The position numbers and the translations under genes are program-made. Shown here in pieces: positions 16,301 through 24,020 of a stretch of DNA of 29,881 nucleotides. Source of the DNA: Lachnospiraceae bacterium UBA7729 (lineage in GTDB: Bacteria; Bacillota; Clostridia; Lachnospirales; Lachnospiraceae); NCBI GenBank assembly GCA_002482005.1, contig DLFD01000055.1, forward strand, positions 1-29,881. Reading direction: 5' to 3'. The stretch's first letter is position 1; each line of letters opens with the position of its first letter. The notes below the pieces were generated by a model, which was not told the DNA's origin, ran no database searches, and saw only the letters and a list, made by a program, of their open reading frames with translations.

Positions 16301-16430
16301 AATAAAAACGGGAAATATGATGGTGTAAACAGATAATTTGGTGAAAGATACAAAACAATCTTAATATTTTACACATACCTTAAAATTATGACCATAAAAA
16401 ATGACAATAATCGTAAAAATATGTGTGAAA
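16301..16430 (+). promoter_or_regulatory. AT-rich control region upstream of the sugar-binding protein
   Basis: A strongly AT-rich stretch between the regulator stop and the promoter. It holds an inverted repeat GTGTAAA (16323-16329) / TTTACAC (16368-16374) and related half-sites GGTGAAAGATAC (16340-16351) and GTGTGAAATC (16423-16432), the last overlapping the -35 element. Such spaced repeats are expected for a two-HTH AraC regulator, which makes this the likely binding region. This is an inference from layout. Confidence 0.5.
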
Positions 16431-16453
16431 TCAACAAAGAAATGAGGTATACT
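16425..16453 (+). promoter_or_regulatory. Candidate regulated promoter of the transporter/GH31 operon
   Basis: A good -10 element TATACT (16448-16453) is paired with a poor -35 GTGAAA (16425-16430) at 17 bases. A weak -35 next to candidate AraC-type sites fits an activator-dependent promoter. Confidence 0.5.
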
Positions 16454-16471
16454 TAAGTCAAGTTCAAACAA

Positions 16472-16544
16472 GTGCTTCGTGCATCGAAGCACACCCCGGG
16501 GGCGAGGCACCGTTTCCGGTCGCTTTCTGCCCGTGCCTGGGCAG
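16472..16544 (+). promoter_or_regulatory. Structured mRNA leader with alternative hairpins
   Basis: Within the roughly 120-base leader: a perfect 8-bp hairpin GTGCTTCG-TGCAT-CGAAGCAC (16472-16492); then AGGCAC (16505-16510), which can pair with GTGCCT (16533-16538); and CTGCCC (16527-16532) with GGGCAG (16539-16544), whose loop is that same GTGCCT. The last two pairings are alternatives or a pseudoknot. No known riboswitch class was recognised. AAGGAGG lies at 16564-16570, shortly after. Confidence 0.5.
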
Positions 16545-16581
16545 GATGTAACTGGCAAAAAACAAGGAGGAAGATTCTGAT

Positions 16582-17916
16582 ATGAGAAAACTGAGAAAGA
16601 TTTCGGCTGTCCTTCTGACGGCGGCTCTGGCGGCTTCATCTCTGACCGTTACTTCGTTCGCTGAGTCCGAAGCTTCTGACCATACCGCAGCGACTCCCGA
16701 ACAGATCGGAGAAGACAATGGCGGCGAGAAGGTTACCCTGTGGCATTACTTCGAGCATGAGGCCGAAGCACTGAATAAGATGATCAAGGATTACAACGAA
16801 TCCCAGAGTGATATCTATATCGTTCCGACATTCGTTTCCAGGGAAGAGCTGATGAAGCAGTACACGATCGGTGCTGTTTCCGGAGAGCTTCCTGACATCG
16901 GAATGGTCGATTCCCCTGATATGGCTTCCTACATCTCTTTGGGAGTATTCGCGGACATCAACGATCAGCTGACAGGCTGGGAGGATCTTGATCAGTTCTA
17001 TCCGGGACCGCTTTCCTCCTGCAAGGGCGAGGACGGAGATCTCTACGGACTTCCGAACAACTCCAACTGCCTGGCGATCCTCTGCAATATGGACCTGCTT
17101 AATAAGGCAGGAGTAAAGCCTCCGACAACCTGGGAAGAGTTCGAGGAAGTCTGCAAGGCCACCACAGATCCTGATAATGGCGTATATGGCTTCGCAATGT
17201 GCGCGATCGGAAACGAGGAAGGAACCTTCCAGTATATCCCATGGCTGTACGGCGCAGGCGCAAGCGTAGCTGATGTTGACTCTGATGCAGGCGTCAAGTC
17301 TCTCGATTTCCTTGCTAACCTTGAGAAGAACGGCTATATGTCAAACGAAGTTGTCAACTGGGGCCAGGGCGATGCTCTGAATGCATTCGTAGCAGGCAAG
17401 GCAGCAATGCTTGAGTCCGGCACATGGCACATCGCACAGCTCGACGGAGAACTTAAGGATTCCGTAAACTTCGAATATCAGTACATCCCGATGCCGTCTG
17501 AAGACGGACATCAGGCAACCGTCATCGGCGGTGAAAACTTTGGTGTCTGCTCCTCCAGCAAGCATGTTGATGCATGCGTAGAATTCCTGAAACATATGGA
17601 ATCTGCACAGAACAATGCAGACTGGTGCGAGATCGCAGGAAAGCTTCCTGTCCGCGGCGATGCAGTTGAGCTGAAAGACTTCTGGACCGCAGATGCCCGC
17701 TACAAGGTGTTCAATGATTCCATGACGTTCGCAGTTGCCCGCGGCCCGCACCCGCAGTGGCCGACGATCTCCGAGGCACTCTGGACAGCAGAGCAGTCTG
17801 CGATCCTGCAGCAGAGCAGCGCAGCAGATGCAATGGCTCAGGCCGCATCCGTGATCGATCCGATCCTTGCTGAGACTCCGCTTCCGGAAGCAGGTGAAGC
17901 TTCCACAGAAGGCTGA
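16582..17916 (+). CDS. ABC transporter sugar-binding protein (family 1)
   Basis: 444 residues. Starts MRKLRK followed by a hydrophobic core and a likely signal peptidase I site after Ala27 (SFA/ES). The mature protein begins with a Thr/Glu/Asp-rich linker, then VTLWHYFEHEAEALNKMIKDYNES, the usual opening of oligosaccharide-binding proteins; DIGMVDSPDMASYISLGVFADIND, GDLYGLPNNSNCLAILCNMDLLNKAG, PTTWEEFEEVCKA, and WLYGAGAS follow the family pattern. Odd: there is no lipobox cysteine, although such proteins in Gram-positives are normally lipoproteins, and no wall-anchor signal at the C-terminus. It is the first gene after the regulated promoter and is followed by two permeases, so it very likely captures the sugar imported by this system. 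Confidence 0.93.
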   Translation: MRKLRKISAVLLTAALAASSLTVTSFAESEASDHTAATPEQIGEDNGGEKVTLWHYFEHEAEALNKMIKDYNESQSDIYIVPTFVSREELMKQYTIGAVSGELPDIGMVDSPDMASYISLGVFADINDQLTGWEDLDQFYPGPLSSCKGEDGDLYGLPNNSNCLAILCNMDLLNKAGVKPPTTWEEFEEVCKATTDPDNGVYGFAMCAIGNEEGTFQYIPWLYGAGASVADVDSDAGVKSLDFLANLEKNGYMSNEVVNWGQGDALNAFVAGKAAMLESGTWHIAQLDGELKDSVNFEYQYIPMPSEDGHQATVIGGENFGVCSSSKHVDACVEFLKHMESAQNNADWCEIAGKLPVRGDAVELKDFWTADARYKVFNDSMTFAVARGPHPQWPTISEALWTAEQSAILQQSSAADAMAQAASVIDPILAETPLPEAGEASTEG

Positions 17917-17955
17917 GTCAATTAAACTGAAAAGTAGTACTACAGCACGAAATGA

Positions 17956-17992
17956 GGGCTGCTGCCAGAATCGCCGGCAGCAGCCCGTTTTT
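17956..17992 (+). terminator. Hairpin between binding-protein and permease genes (leaky terminator or 3' stabiliser)
   Basis: A perfect 11-bp stem GGGCTGCTGCC (17956-17966) / GGCAGCAGCCC (17976-17986) with a 9-base loop, then GTTTTTAT. It sits within an apparent operon, so it probably lets only part of the transcripts continue, giving more binding protein than permease. Confidence 0.7.
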
Positions 17993-18010
17993 ATATCTGC
18001 GAGGCTAGCT

Positions 18011-18907
18011 ATGAAAAAATTAACCATGCATCAGAAAAAGAGGAGAGAGGGCTATGCCTTCATACTTCCCGGATTTATCTATATGGTCGCGATCCTGGGA
18101 TATCCTCTTGTCTATAATGTGATCCTGAGTTTCCGGAACGTGAACGTCAAGACATTTGCGTCCCATAAGGATGTCTGGGTCGGTTTCCAGAACTATGTGG
18201 ATCTGTTCAAGAATCCGACCTTCCGCCTGATTCTGAAAAATACCTTTGTCTTCACCTTCTGGTGCCTGCTTATCCAGTTTACGATCGGCTTTCTTTTTGC
18301 ACTTTACTTCTCTAAAAAGTTCACTTTTGCAGGACCGATCAGAGGCATGATCCTGGTAGGGTATATGATGCCGATGTCCGTTACCGCTCTTCTGGGCAAG
18401 AATATGTTCGATAAGTCCTCGGGCGTCATCAATGATCTTCTGATGAAGCTTAATCTGATACATGCACCTGTGGACTGGCTGCTGCAGCCTGGTTCGGCGA
18501 TGGCTGCGGTCATTGCAATGAACTGCTGGGTCGGCATCCCATTCAACATGCTTCTCCTCACGTCAGGCCTTACCGGAATTTCCACAGATGTCATGGAAAG
18601 CGCCGAAGTTGACGGAGCCAACAGCTGGCAGAGATTCTGGAAGATCACTGTACCGCTTCTGAAGCCCGCCATCATGGCAGTCCTGATGCTCGGATTTATC
18701 TATACCTTCAAAGCATTCGATCTGATGTTCATCATGACAAACGGAGGACCGCTGAACTCCACAGATGTACTTGGGACCTACGCCTACAATCTGTCGTTCA
18801 AGCAATATGAGTTCTCGAAAGGCTCCGCGACAGCCATGGTACTCTTCGCTATCCTGTTTGTGATCGGGCTGTTCTATCTGAAACTGGTGTCATCGGAGGA
18901 TGATTGA
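18011..18907 (+). CDS. ABC sugar transporter permease, MalF/UgpA type
   Basis: 298 residues from the ATG at 18011, six bases after GAGG; the frame is open further upstream but only across the terminator hairpin. Six membrane segments are visible, the first in YAFILPGFIYMVAILGYPLVYNVILSF. The EAA loop that contacts the ATPase is ESAEVDGANSWQRFWKITVPLLKP. The C-terminal part has FKAFDLMFIMTNGGPLNSTDVLGTYAY, typical of first permeases for oligosaccharides. It pairs with the next gene, one base after its stop. No ATPase gene lies nearby, so a shared MsmX/MsmK-like ATPase encoded elsewhere is likely. Confidence 0.95.
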   Translation: MKKLTMHQKKRREGYAFILPGFIYMVAILGYPLVYNVILSFRNVNVKTFASHKDVWVGFQNYVDLFKNPTFRLILKNTFVFTFWCLLIQFTIGFLFALYFSKKFTFAGPIRGMILVGYMMPMSVTALLGKNMFDKSSGVINDLLMKLNLIHAPVDWLLQPGSAMAAVIAMNCWVGIPFNMLLLTSGLTGISTDVMESAEVDGANSWQRFWKITVPLLKPAIMAVLMLGFIYTFKAFDLMFIMTNGGPLNSTDVLGTYAYNLSFKQYEFSKGSATAMVLFAILFVIGLFYLKLVSSEDD

Positions 18908-18908
18908 T

Positions 18909-19814
18909 ATGGAAGCTGCTGAAAAGAATAGAAAAAAGAAAGTGAAAAAATTTGATGAGAATAAGGTCAGTCTGAGCAACATGACTCCGAAGGAGAGAAG
19001 AAAGAATTTCTGGTTTTGCGTCGGCGGAGTCGTAATTGCGATCCTGTTCCTGTTCCCGATCTACTGGCTTGTCACGATGTCCTTCAAGACGGATGCGGAA
19101 TCCTTCGGAAAGATCGTGACCTACTGGCCGCATCATTTTACCGTAAGACCATGGGTCCTGAATTTTCAGGACAGTGAGTTCATCAGTTCTCTGAAGAATT
19201 CTCTTGTGATCGCCTTTCTTTCCATGGTCCTGTCCATGGGATTCGGCGTGACAACTGCATACGGCATGGGACGCTACAAGGTTCCGGGGAGCAGGGGCTT
19301 TATGCTTACTTTCCTGGTTACCCAGATGCTCCCGGCGACTCTTATGCTGACTCCGATGTATCTGATCTTCAGCAAGATGCATCTTCTTGGTACATATCTT
19401 GGACCCGCTCTGGCAATCTCATCCGGTTCGGTTCCGTTTATTGTTGTCACTCTCAGACCATATTTCAAGGGAGTCCCCACGGAGCTGGATGATGCGGCCA
19501 GGATAGACGGCTGCAATGTGATGCAGTCATTCCTGAAGATCATGATTCCGGCTATCAAGACAGGTATCATTACGGTTCTTGTCATCTCCTTCTTAAACGG
19601 CTGGAATGACCTGGCGTATTCGATGACATTCAACGTACAGGCGGACATGAGACCTCTGACTGCCAACATCTACAAGTTCCAGAGCAAATGGGGAACCAAG
19701 TGGAACTGCATCATGGCTTATGGAACGATCCTTGTACTTCCGGTCATCATCATATTCACATTCCTTCAGAAGTATATTGTCAGCGGCATGACCGCAGGCG
19801 CTGTAAAGGAATAA
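18909..19814 (+). CDS. ABC sugar transporter permease, MalG/UgpE type
   Basis: 301 residues from the ATG at 18909, chosen over an ATG at 18900 that abuts the GGAGG site (18895-18899). A charged, Lys-rich N-terminus (about 45 residues, longer than usual) precedes six membrane segments, the first in WFCVGGVVIAILFLFPIYWLVTMSFKT. The EAA loop is ELDDAARIDGCNVMQSFLKIMIPAIKTG. The end, YIVSGMTAGAVKE, is the standard terminus of this family. It forms the transmembrane heterodimer with the preceding permease. Confidence 0.95.
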   Translation: MEAAEKNRKKKVKKFDENKVSLSNMTPKERRKNFWFCVGGVVIAILFLFPIYWLVTMSFKTDAESFGKIVTYWPHHFTVRPWVLNFQDSEFISSLKNSLVIAFLSMVLSMGFGVTTAYGMGRYKVPGSRGFMLTFLVTQMLPATLMLTPMYLIFSKMHLLGTYLGPALAISSGSVPFIVVTLRPYFKGVPTELDDAARIDGCNVMQSFLKIMIPAIKTGIITVLVISFLNGWNDLAYSMTFNVQADMRPLTANIYKFQSKWGTKWNCIMAYGTILVLPVIIIFTFLQKYIVSGMTAGAVKE

Positions 19815-19832
19815 TCAGAGGAAAGGAGTCCT

Positions 19833-21914
19833 ATGGAAAAGCTGAAAACCATATCGGCCGAGAGCGGCGGAGCGACAAGCGAGTTCAGGACCAGCAGTGA
19901 TTTCCTGCTTGGGTATTTCGAGGAAGTGGACGGCGCTTTGACTTACCGTTACGATGCGGAGAGGGTCATCATCGAGCCCTGGGGAGAAAACAGCCTCAGG
20001 GTGAGAGCTTCCAAGGAAGCACAGATGCCGGAGGAAAAATGGGCCCTTACCGAGCCGGTCAAGAAGACCGATGCTACGGTGGAGATCAGGGAATATTCGG
20101 CTTCCATCACCAATGGAAAGATCAGGGCAGAGATCAATAATATCGGCAAGATCACTATCTATAACAGCAGAGGCGAAGTCCTGCTGGAAGAGTACCTCAG
20201 AAATCGCAGAGACCCGTTTGCAAAGACCATGTCTTCGCTGGAAGTGGAGGCAAGAGAGTTCAAACCGATCATTGGCGGAGACTACGCCCTTACCATGCGT
20301 TTTGAATCCAACCCCCACGAGAAGATCTTCGGAATGGGCCAGTACCAGCAGGACTTCCTGGATCTGAAGGGTGCTGAACTTGAGCTTGCTCACCGCAACA
20401 GTCAGGCATCTGTTCCCTTCTGCATCTCTTCCCTCGGGTATGGCTTCCTTTGGAACAACCCGGCTGTAGGCAAAGTCAACTTCAACCGCAATATCACCAG
20501 CTGGTACGCATCGTCTACGAAAAAACTGGACTACTGGATCACGGCCGGCGACAGCCCGCGCGAAATAGAGCAGGCCTACGCAGACGTAACCGGAAAGGTC
20601 CCCATGATGCCGGAATACGGGATGGGCTTCTGGCAGTGCAAGCTTCGCTATCAGACTCAGGATGAGCTTTTAAGCATAGCGAGAGAGTACAAGAAGAGAA
20701 ATATTCCGATCGACGTTATCGTGGTGGATTTCTTCCACTGGCCAAAACAGGGCGACTGGCGCTTCGACCCGACCTACTGGCCTGATCCGGATGCCATGAT
20801 CAAAGAACTGAAGGAAATGGGAATCGAGCTTATGGTTTCCGTTTGGCCTATGGTCGATTACAGAAGCGAGAACTTTGATGAAATGATGGCGAAGGGACTT
20901 CTTACAAGAGTCGAGAAGGGCGTTCGTATCGATAATACGTTCCAGGGCAATACCATACAGTATGATGCCACGAACCCGGAGGCAAGAGAGTACGTCTGGG
21001 AAAAATGCAAAAAGAACTACTACGACAAGGGCGTGCATATCTTCTGGCTGGATGAGGCGGAGCCGGAATACACCGTATACGATTTTGAAAACTACCGCTA
21101 TTATCTGGGACCCAACTGTCAGATCGGCAATGTCTATCCGGTCCTCTATGCCAAGGGATTTTATGATGGCATGAGGAAGGCAGGTCAGGAACATGTTCTT
21201 AACCTTCTGCGCTGTGCCTGGGCGGGTTCCCAGAAGTATGGAGCACTGGTCTGGTCCGGCGACATCCATTCTACATTCGCCAGCCTGAAGAACCAGCTCT
21301 GCGCCGGCCTGAATATGGCTATGGCCGGGATCCCCTGGTGGACGACCGATATTGGAGGCTTCTTCGGAGCCAATATCTATGATAAGGCCTACCATGAAGT
21401 ATTCACAAGATGGTTTGAGTACGGTACATTCTGCCCGGTCATGAGATTGCATGGAAACCGTATGCCTTATCAGCCTCAGCTGGGAACGACCGGAGGAGCA
21501 ACATGCGTGTCAGGCGCTCCCAATGAGATCTGGTCCTACGGGGATGAGGTCTATGATATCTGCAGAAAGTACATAGAGCTGCGCGAGCAGATGAGGCCTT
21601 ACATCAGAGAACAGATGAAGGCAGCCCATGAGAAAGGCGACCCGGTCATGAGACCCCTGCTCTATGATTACCCGCAGGATAATAAGGCGTGGGAAGTCGA
21701 GGACGAATTCATGTTCGGACCTGACATCCTGGTCGCTCCTGTCACCGACAGGGGAGAAGAGGAGAAGGAAGTCTATCTCCCGGCTGGGAGCCTGTGGACC
21801 AATGTATGGACCGGGGAGCAGACCGAAGGCGGGAGAAGAGTGACAGTCAAGACTCCGATCGACAAGATCCCGCTCTTTACAACTAATGGCTATCATCTGG
21901 AGGTCTGGGCATGA
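19833..21914 (+). CDS. GH31 alpha-glycosidase, paralogue 1 (probable alpha-xylosidase/alpha-glucosidase)
   Basis: 693 residues, with AAAGGAG 6-7 bases upstream and no signal peptide, so cytoplasmic. An N-terminal beta-sandwich (with KIFGMGQYQ and ELAHRNSQASVPFCISS.GYGFLWNNPA) is followed by a TIM barrel with MPEYGMGFWQCKLRY, IPIDVIVVDFFHW and VSVWPMVD. The nucleophile is Asp407 in HIFWLDEAEPE and the acid/base Asp477 in WSGDIHSTF; GIPWWTTDIGGF and CPVMRLHGNR follow, and then the C-terminal beta domains. WLDEAEPE instead of WLDMNE separates it from classical maltase-type enzymes and resembles the WLDATEPD-type forms seen in alpha-xylosidase-like subgroups. The next gene is a close paralogue with an ATGA overlap. 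Confidence 0.9.
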   Translation: MEKLKTISAESGGATSEFRTSSDFLLGYFEEVDGALTYRYDAERVIIEPWGENSLRVRASKEAQMPEEKWALTEPVKKTDATVEIREYSASITNGKIRAEINNIGKITIYNSRGEVLLEEYLRNRRDPFAKTMSSLEVEAREFKPIIGGDYALTMRFESNPHEKIFGMGQYQQDFLDLKGAELELAHRNSQASVPFCISSLGYGFLWNNPAVGKVNFNRNITSWYASSTKKLDYWITAGDSPREIEQAYADVTGKVPMMPEYGMGFWQCKLRYQTQDELLSIAREYKKRNIPIDVIVVDFFHWPKQGDWRFDPTYWPDPDAMIKELKEMGIELMVSVWPMVDYRSENFDEMMAKGLLTRVEKGVRIDNTFQGNTIQYDATNPEAREYVWEKCKKNYYDKGVHIFWLDEAEPEYTVYDFENYRYYLGPNCQIGNVYPVLYAKGFYDGMRKAGQEHVLNLLRCAWAGSQKYGALVWSGDIHSTFASLKNQLCAGLNMAMAGIPWWTTDIGGFFGANIYDKAYHEVFTRWFEYGTFCPVMRLHGNRMPYQPQLGTTGGATCVSGAPNEIWSYGDEVYDICRKYIELREQMRPYIREQMKAAHEKGDPVMRPLLYDYPQDNKAWEVEDEFMFGPDILVAPVTDRGEEEKEVYLPAGSLWTNVWTGEQTEGGRRVTVKTPIDKIPLFTTNGYHLEVWA

Positions 21915-23938
21915 TAAAGAAAGAAGACGGCAGGATCGTCCGCCGGTTTGATAAGGAACTGCTGACGGTCGAAGCATGGGGGAAGGATGGACTCAGGGTC
22001 CGCGCTACCCAGAGATTTGAGTTTGATGATGATCCGGACCTGTCCGCCCTGACCGCGGACCACTTTGGAGAGGACGCCGAGATCACGGGGGATGGTCCTG
22101 CTATGAGCATCCGCAACGGCAGGATCCGCTGTGATGTAGGCGCGGACGGCAGGCTGCGCTTCTATAATCAGAAGGGACAGCTTCTTCTGGAAGAGTACCA
22201 GAGGATCCGCAATATGTACCAGGAGGGACACAAAGACTTCAACAGTGCCCTCGAGATATACCCCAGAACATTTACCCCCAGGGAAGGGTGCGATGACTTT
22301 GCTCTGACGGTCCGCTTTGAGCCGAATGACGGGGAAAAAATATTCGGAATGGGCCAGTATCAGATGCCCTATCTGGACCTTAAGGGGTGCACTCTTGAAC
22401 TTGCCCACCGCAACAGTCAGGCATCCGTCCCCTTCTGCATCTCCAGCAAAGGCTATGGCTTCCTCTGGAACAACCCGGCGGTCGGGTCCGTCACCTTCGG
22501 CAAGAATGTAACGGAATGGAAGTCTGTTTCTGCCAAGCAGATAGACTACTGGATCACATGCGGGGACACCCCTGCTGAGATCGAGCAGAACTATGCGGCA
22601 GCAGCAGGAACCGTCCCCATGATGCCGGAGTACGGCATGGGTTTCTGGCAGTGCAAGCTCCGCTACAAGACCCAGGAAGAGATCCTGAATGTGGCCAGAG
22701 AGTATAAGAGAAGAGGACTGCCCATCGATGTGATCGTGGTAGACTATTTCCACTGGCCATACGAAGGAGACTGGACATTTGATCCGGACTACTGGCCGGA
22801 TCCGGAAGGCATGGTCAGAGAACTTAAGGAGATGGGAATCCGCCTCATGGTCTCCATCTGGCCGACAGTCGAGAAGGATTCCGTGAACTATCCTCACATG
22901 AAGGAGGAAGGAATGCTGATCCGCTCCGAGTACGGAAAACGGCTCGGTCAGCTGGGAGAAGCATCCATCCTTGATCCGACGAATCCGGAGACACGAAAGT
23001 ATGTCTGGGATGTGATCAGGAAGAATTACTATGACAAGGGAATCCATATCTTCTGGCTGGATGAGGCGGAACCGGAACTGAACGGAGAGCCAGGCTACGG
23101 CGGATATGAGTATCAGCACTACCGCTACTTCCGCGGGTCAGATCTGGAGATCGGGAACATCTACCCGAAAGAGTACGCCCGCATGGCCTATGAGGGCATG
23201 GAAAAGGAGGGGCAGAAAAATATCGTGAATCTGCTCCGCTGTGCATGGGCAGGCTCCCAGAGATATGGAGCCCTGGTGTGGTCCGGAGACATCGATTCCT
23301 CCTTCCGCTCCCTGAGAAACCAGCTGCGCGCCGGTCTTTCCATGGGTATTGCGGGCATCCCCTGGTGGACGACCGATATAGGAGGCTTCCATGGAGGAAA
23401 TATCCACGATCCTCATTTCCATGAGCTGTTCGCCAGATGGTTTGAGTTCGGGGCTTTCTGCCCGGTCATGAGGCTGCACGGATTCCGCGAGCCGGTCCAG
23501 GAACCCATGAGCCATGTGCGCGGAGGAAAATGTCCGAGCGGGGCTGACAATGAGGTCTGGACATACGGCGAAGAGGTCTACAAGATCTGCAGGACCTATA
23601 TGGATCTGAGAGAGCAGATGAGGCCTTACGTAAGGCAGCTGATGAAGGACGCCCATGAAAAGGGAGATCCGGTCATCCGTCCGCTGTTCTATGACTTCCC
23701 GGATGACAGGAAGGCGTGGGAGATCGACGATCAGTTCATGTTCGGGCCCGATATCCTTGTGGCACCGGTCCTCTACGAAGGGGAAAGAGAGAGAAAACTC
23801 TATCTGCCTGAGGGAGAGTGGCATCAGATCGGCATTGACAAGGTCTTTGCAGGCGGAGAAGTGACGGTGGACGCACCGCTCGATATCCTGCCGGCATTCG
23901 TAAAGGGGAAAACACTGGAAGAACTTGTCAGAGAATAA
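21911..23938 (+). CDS. GH31 alpha-glycosidase, paralogue 2
   Basis: 675 residues. The ATG overlaps the stop of paralogue 1 (ATGA), with CTGGAGG upstream. Same architecture and long shared stretches with paralogue 1: MPEYGMGFWQCKLRY, PIDVIVVDYFHWP, IHIFWLDEAEPE (nucleophile Asp384), VWSGDIDSSF (acid/base Asp460), GIPWWTTDIGGFHGGNIHDP, CPVMRLHGFR. It lacks the first roughly 25 residues of paralogue 1. Differences cluster in the sugar-facing loops: after VSIWPTVE, after WLDEAEPE (an extra Gly/Tyr-rich GEPGYGGYEYQHY segment), and after RLHG (FREPVQEPMSHVRGGKCPSG against NRMPYQPQLGTTGGATCVSG). This suggests a duplication followed by specialisation for a different sugar or chain position. Confidence 0.9.
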   Translation: MIKKEDGRIVRRFDKELLTVEAWGKDGLRVRATQRFEFDDDPDLSALTADHFGEDAEITGDGPAMSIRNGRIRCDVGADGRLRFYNQKGQLLLEEYQRIRNMYQEGHKDFNSALEIYPRTFTPREGCDDFALTVRFEPNDGEKIFGMGQYQMPYLDLKGCTLELAHRNSQASVPFCISSKGYGFLWNNPAVGSVTFGKNVTEWKSVSAKQIDYWITCGDTPAEIEQNYAAAAGTVPMMPEYGMGFWQCKLRYKTQEEILNVAREYKRRGLPIDVIVVDYFHWPYEGDWTFDPDYWPDPEGMVRELKEMGIRLMVSIWPTVEKDSVNYPHMKEEGMLIRSEYGKRLGQLGEASILDPTNPETRKYVWDVIRKNYYDKGIHIFWLDEAEPELNGEPGYGGYEYQHYRYFRGSDLEIGNIYPKEYARMAYEGMEKEGQKNIVNLLRCAWAGSQRYGALVWSGDIDSSFRSLRNQLRAGLSMGIAGIPWWTTDIGGFHGGNIHDPHFHELFARWFEFGAFCPVMRLHGFREPVQEPMSHVRGGKCPSGADNEVWTYGEEVYKICRTYMDLREQMRPYVRQLMKDAHEKGDPVIRPLFYDFPDDRKAWEIDDQFMFGPDILVAPVLYEGERERKLYLPEGEWHQIGIDKVFAGGEVTVDAPLDILPAFVKGKTLEELVRE

Positions 23939-23954
23939 GACATTGACAGAAAAA

Positions 23955-23988
23955 CAGCCGGCGGCATGAGCACTTGTGCCGCCGGCTG
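23955..23988. repeat. Strong inverted repeat between GH31 paralogue 2 and the YesL-like gene
   Basis: A perfect 12-bp stem CAGCCGGCGGCA (23955-23966) / TGCCGCCGGCTG (23977-23988) with a 10-base loop. On the + strand it is preceded by A's and followed by GAGGAAAGG, so it cannot end the operon transcript. On the minus strand it is followed by TTTTTC and looks like a terminator, but no minus-strand gene is present. It may block antisense transcription or protect the 3' end of processed upstream mRNA. Confidence 0.65.
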
Positions 23989-24020
23989 GAGGAAAGGCTG
24001 CAGAAAAGGTACAGGAAGCA

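Noticed and set aside
21893..23119. 408-codon minus-strand frame opposite GH31 paralogue 2
   Set aside because: A similar shadow frame occurs opposite paralogue 1 at the matching place, simply because the two genes are alike; no domain is visible.
23955..23988. Operon terminator between GH31 paralogue 2 and the YesL-like gene
   Set aside because: The stem lacks a T-run on the + strand, so it does not split the operon.
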